Under the pieces are notes generated by a model. The model did not search any database and was not told the origin of the DNA. It saw only the letters and a list, made by a program, of their open reading frames with translations. From Chloroflexota bacterium (lineage in GTDB: Bacteria; Chloroflexota; Dehalococcoidia; UBA1127; JACQUN01), in contig JACQUN010000088.1 of the NCBI GenBank assembly GCA_016210285.1, positions 1-16,156 on the forward strand: 16,156 nt of DNA, given 5' to 3'. A program made the position numbers and the translations under genes. Shown in pieces: positions 15,329 to 16,156 of this stretch. Numbering within the stretch: the first letter of the stretch is position 1; each line of letters begins with the position of its first letter.

Positions 15329-16156
15329 GTGCGCCCACGGGTTTTCTACGGCTGGGTTGTGGTGGCAACCCTGTGTGCGGTGAATGTGGCCATCCAGGCT
15401 ACAGGCACGCTCAACTTCGGCCTCTTTGTCCTGCCCATGGGCACGGAGCTGGGCATGTCCCGCAGCCTCATCGGGTGGGCGCAGACGGCCCGCTCCCTGG
15501 CCGGAGGCGTCTCCAGCTTCAACCTTGGGAGGCTGCTGGACCAGCATGGGGCGCGCTTCCTGGTGGCAGCAGCGGCCCTGGTGACTGGGCTCGGCCTGGT
15601 AGGCCTTGGCTTCATCCATGAGGTATGGCAACTCTTTCTGCTTTTCGCTCTCGTTGGACTGGTAGGGCTCTCCGCCCCCGGCGGCCTCCTCACCTCGGTC
15701 CCCGTGGCCAAGTGGTTCGTGCGCCAGCGGGGCCGCGCCATGTCAGTGGCCACCGTCGGCTTTGGCGTCGGGGCCGTTGCCTTCCTGCCGATCACCCAGC
15801 TCCTCATCGCCGGCCTGGGGTGGCGCGGCGCATGGGTGGTGCTCGGCATCGTCAGCACCGCCATCATTGTGCCCCTGTCCCTGCTGTTCCTGCGGCGTCA
15901 GCCGGAGGACATGGGCCTGGCCCCTGACGGCGAGGCGACGCCACGCACCGTGGGAGCGCATAGCCCCCGGCAGGAGGAGCCTGCCTGGACTGCAGGGGAG
16001 GCGCTGCGCACTGCAACGCTCTGGAAGCTGACCCTTGCCTTCATGCTGGTGGGCTTCGGCATGGGTGGGGCCGGGGTCCACCGCATCCCCTACTGGGTAG
16101 AGCGTGGCTTCAACCCTCAGCTCGTGTCCTACTCCTTCGCCGCCGACGCCGCAGCA
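15329..16156 (+). CDS. MFS transporter, monocarboxylate/oxalate-formate-antiporter-like, cut by the window edge
   Basis: The frame from GTG 15329 is open for 276 codons to the last base and has no stop, so the C-terminal part lies outside. AAGGAG stands five nt before the GTG. VFYGWVVVATLCAVN opens the first helix. Motif-A-like GRLLDQHGAR (67-76), KWFVRQRGRAMSVATVGFGVG and RQPEDMGLAPDG are typical of the OFA/MCT-like MFS group. Six helices and part of the second half are visible. The protein would move a small organic acid or related solute across the cytoplasmic membrane; the substrate is unknown. It diverges from comEA and shares no obvious function with it. Confidence 0.88.
   Translation, partial: MRPRVFYGWVVVATLCAVNVAIQATGTLNFGLFVLPMGTELGMSRSLIGWAQTARSLAGGVSSFNLGRLLDQHGARFLVAAAALVTGLGLVGLGFIHEVWQLFLLFALVGLVGLSAPGGLLTSVPVAKWFVRQRGRAMSVATVGFGVGAVAFLPITQLLIAGLGWRGAWVVLGIVSTAIIVPLSLLFLRRQPEDMGLAPDGEATPRTVGAHSPRQEEPAWTAGEALRTATLWKLTLAFMLVGFGMGGAGVHRIPYWVERGFNPQLVSYSFAADAAA

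Noticed and set aside
1..16156. CRISPR array, insertion sequence, phage or rRNA genes
   Set aside because: No regularly spaced direct repeats, transposase, integrase, phage structural gene or rRNA-like sequence was seen.

Overview
This is a GC-rich bacterial chromosome segment with densely packed, mostly housekeeping genes. The gene set (FabF, FolC, an NDUFA9-like epimerase, Rex, RNase PH, ComEA/ComEC, two MFS transporters, a stand-alone SWIM-finger protein), GTG starts, strong GGAGG ribosome sites and dispersed repeats of the 'ttcgacaagctca' and 'attcttcgcttcgctcagaatgac' types fit an uncultured Chloroflexota (Dehalococcoidia-like) genome. That placement is inference; no rRNA or other taxonomic marker lies in the window.

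Layout. Positions 1-342 are non-coding, with repeat copies and a promoter, followed by a small SWIM zinc-finger gene (343-591, +). A minus-strand block then runs leftward from about 7010: an NAD(P)-binding epimerase (6955-6005), a clear intrinsic terminator, folC (about 5830-4439), fabF (overlapping folC by ATGA) and a large secreted lipoprotein with FG-GAP repeats fused to a glucose/sorbosone-dehydrogenase propeller (3095-762). Positions 7092-8222 hold two abutting gene remnants: a frameshifted, truncated Cache-type sensor and the C-terminal part of an NrfD-like membrane subunit. The redox repressor gene rex (8349-9014) follows with its own promoter, then a palindromic dispersed repeat and an MFS exporter (9324-10586).

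The highlight is 10720-11082. This is a DsrE-family gene whose frame is interrupted by two TGA codons (80 and 83), exactly where relatives of this family are expected to carry a CxxC motif. The frame then continues with family-like sequence to a TAG stop. An 8-bp perfect stem with a GGACU loop begins 18 nt after the second TGA, so the loop lies 26 and 35 nt beyond the two TGAs, as expected for a bacterial SECIS element. The most economical reading is a selenoprotein with a U-G-G-U redox motif. TGA is an ordinary stop in this genome (rph, folC and fabF end with it), so a code change is not the explanation.

This gene converges on a minus-strand operon comEA-comEC-rph (15090-11161); a perfect 17-bp hairpin separates the two. 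comEA and comEC encode the DNA-receptor and channel parts of natural transformation and rph encodes a tRNA 3'-end processing exonuclease. A second MFS gene (15329 onward, +) diverges from comEA behind a structured leader and runs off the right edge.
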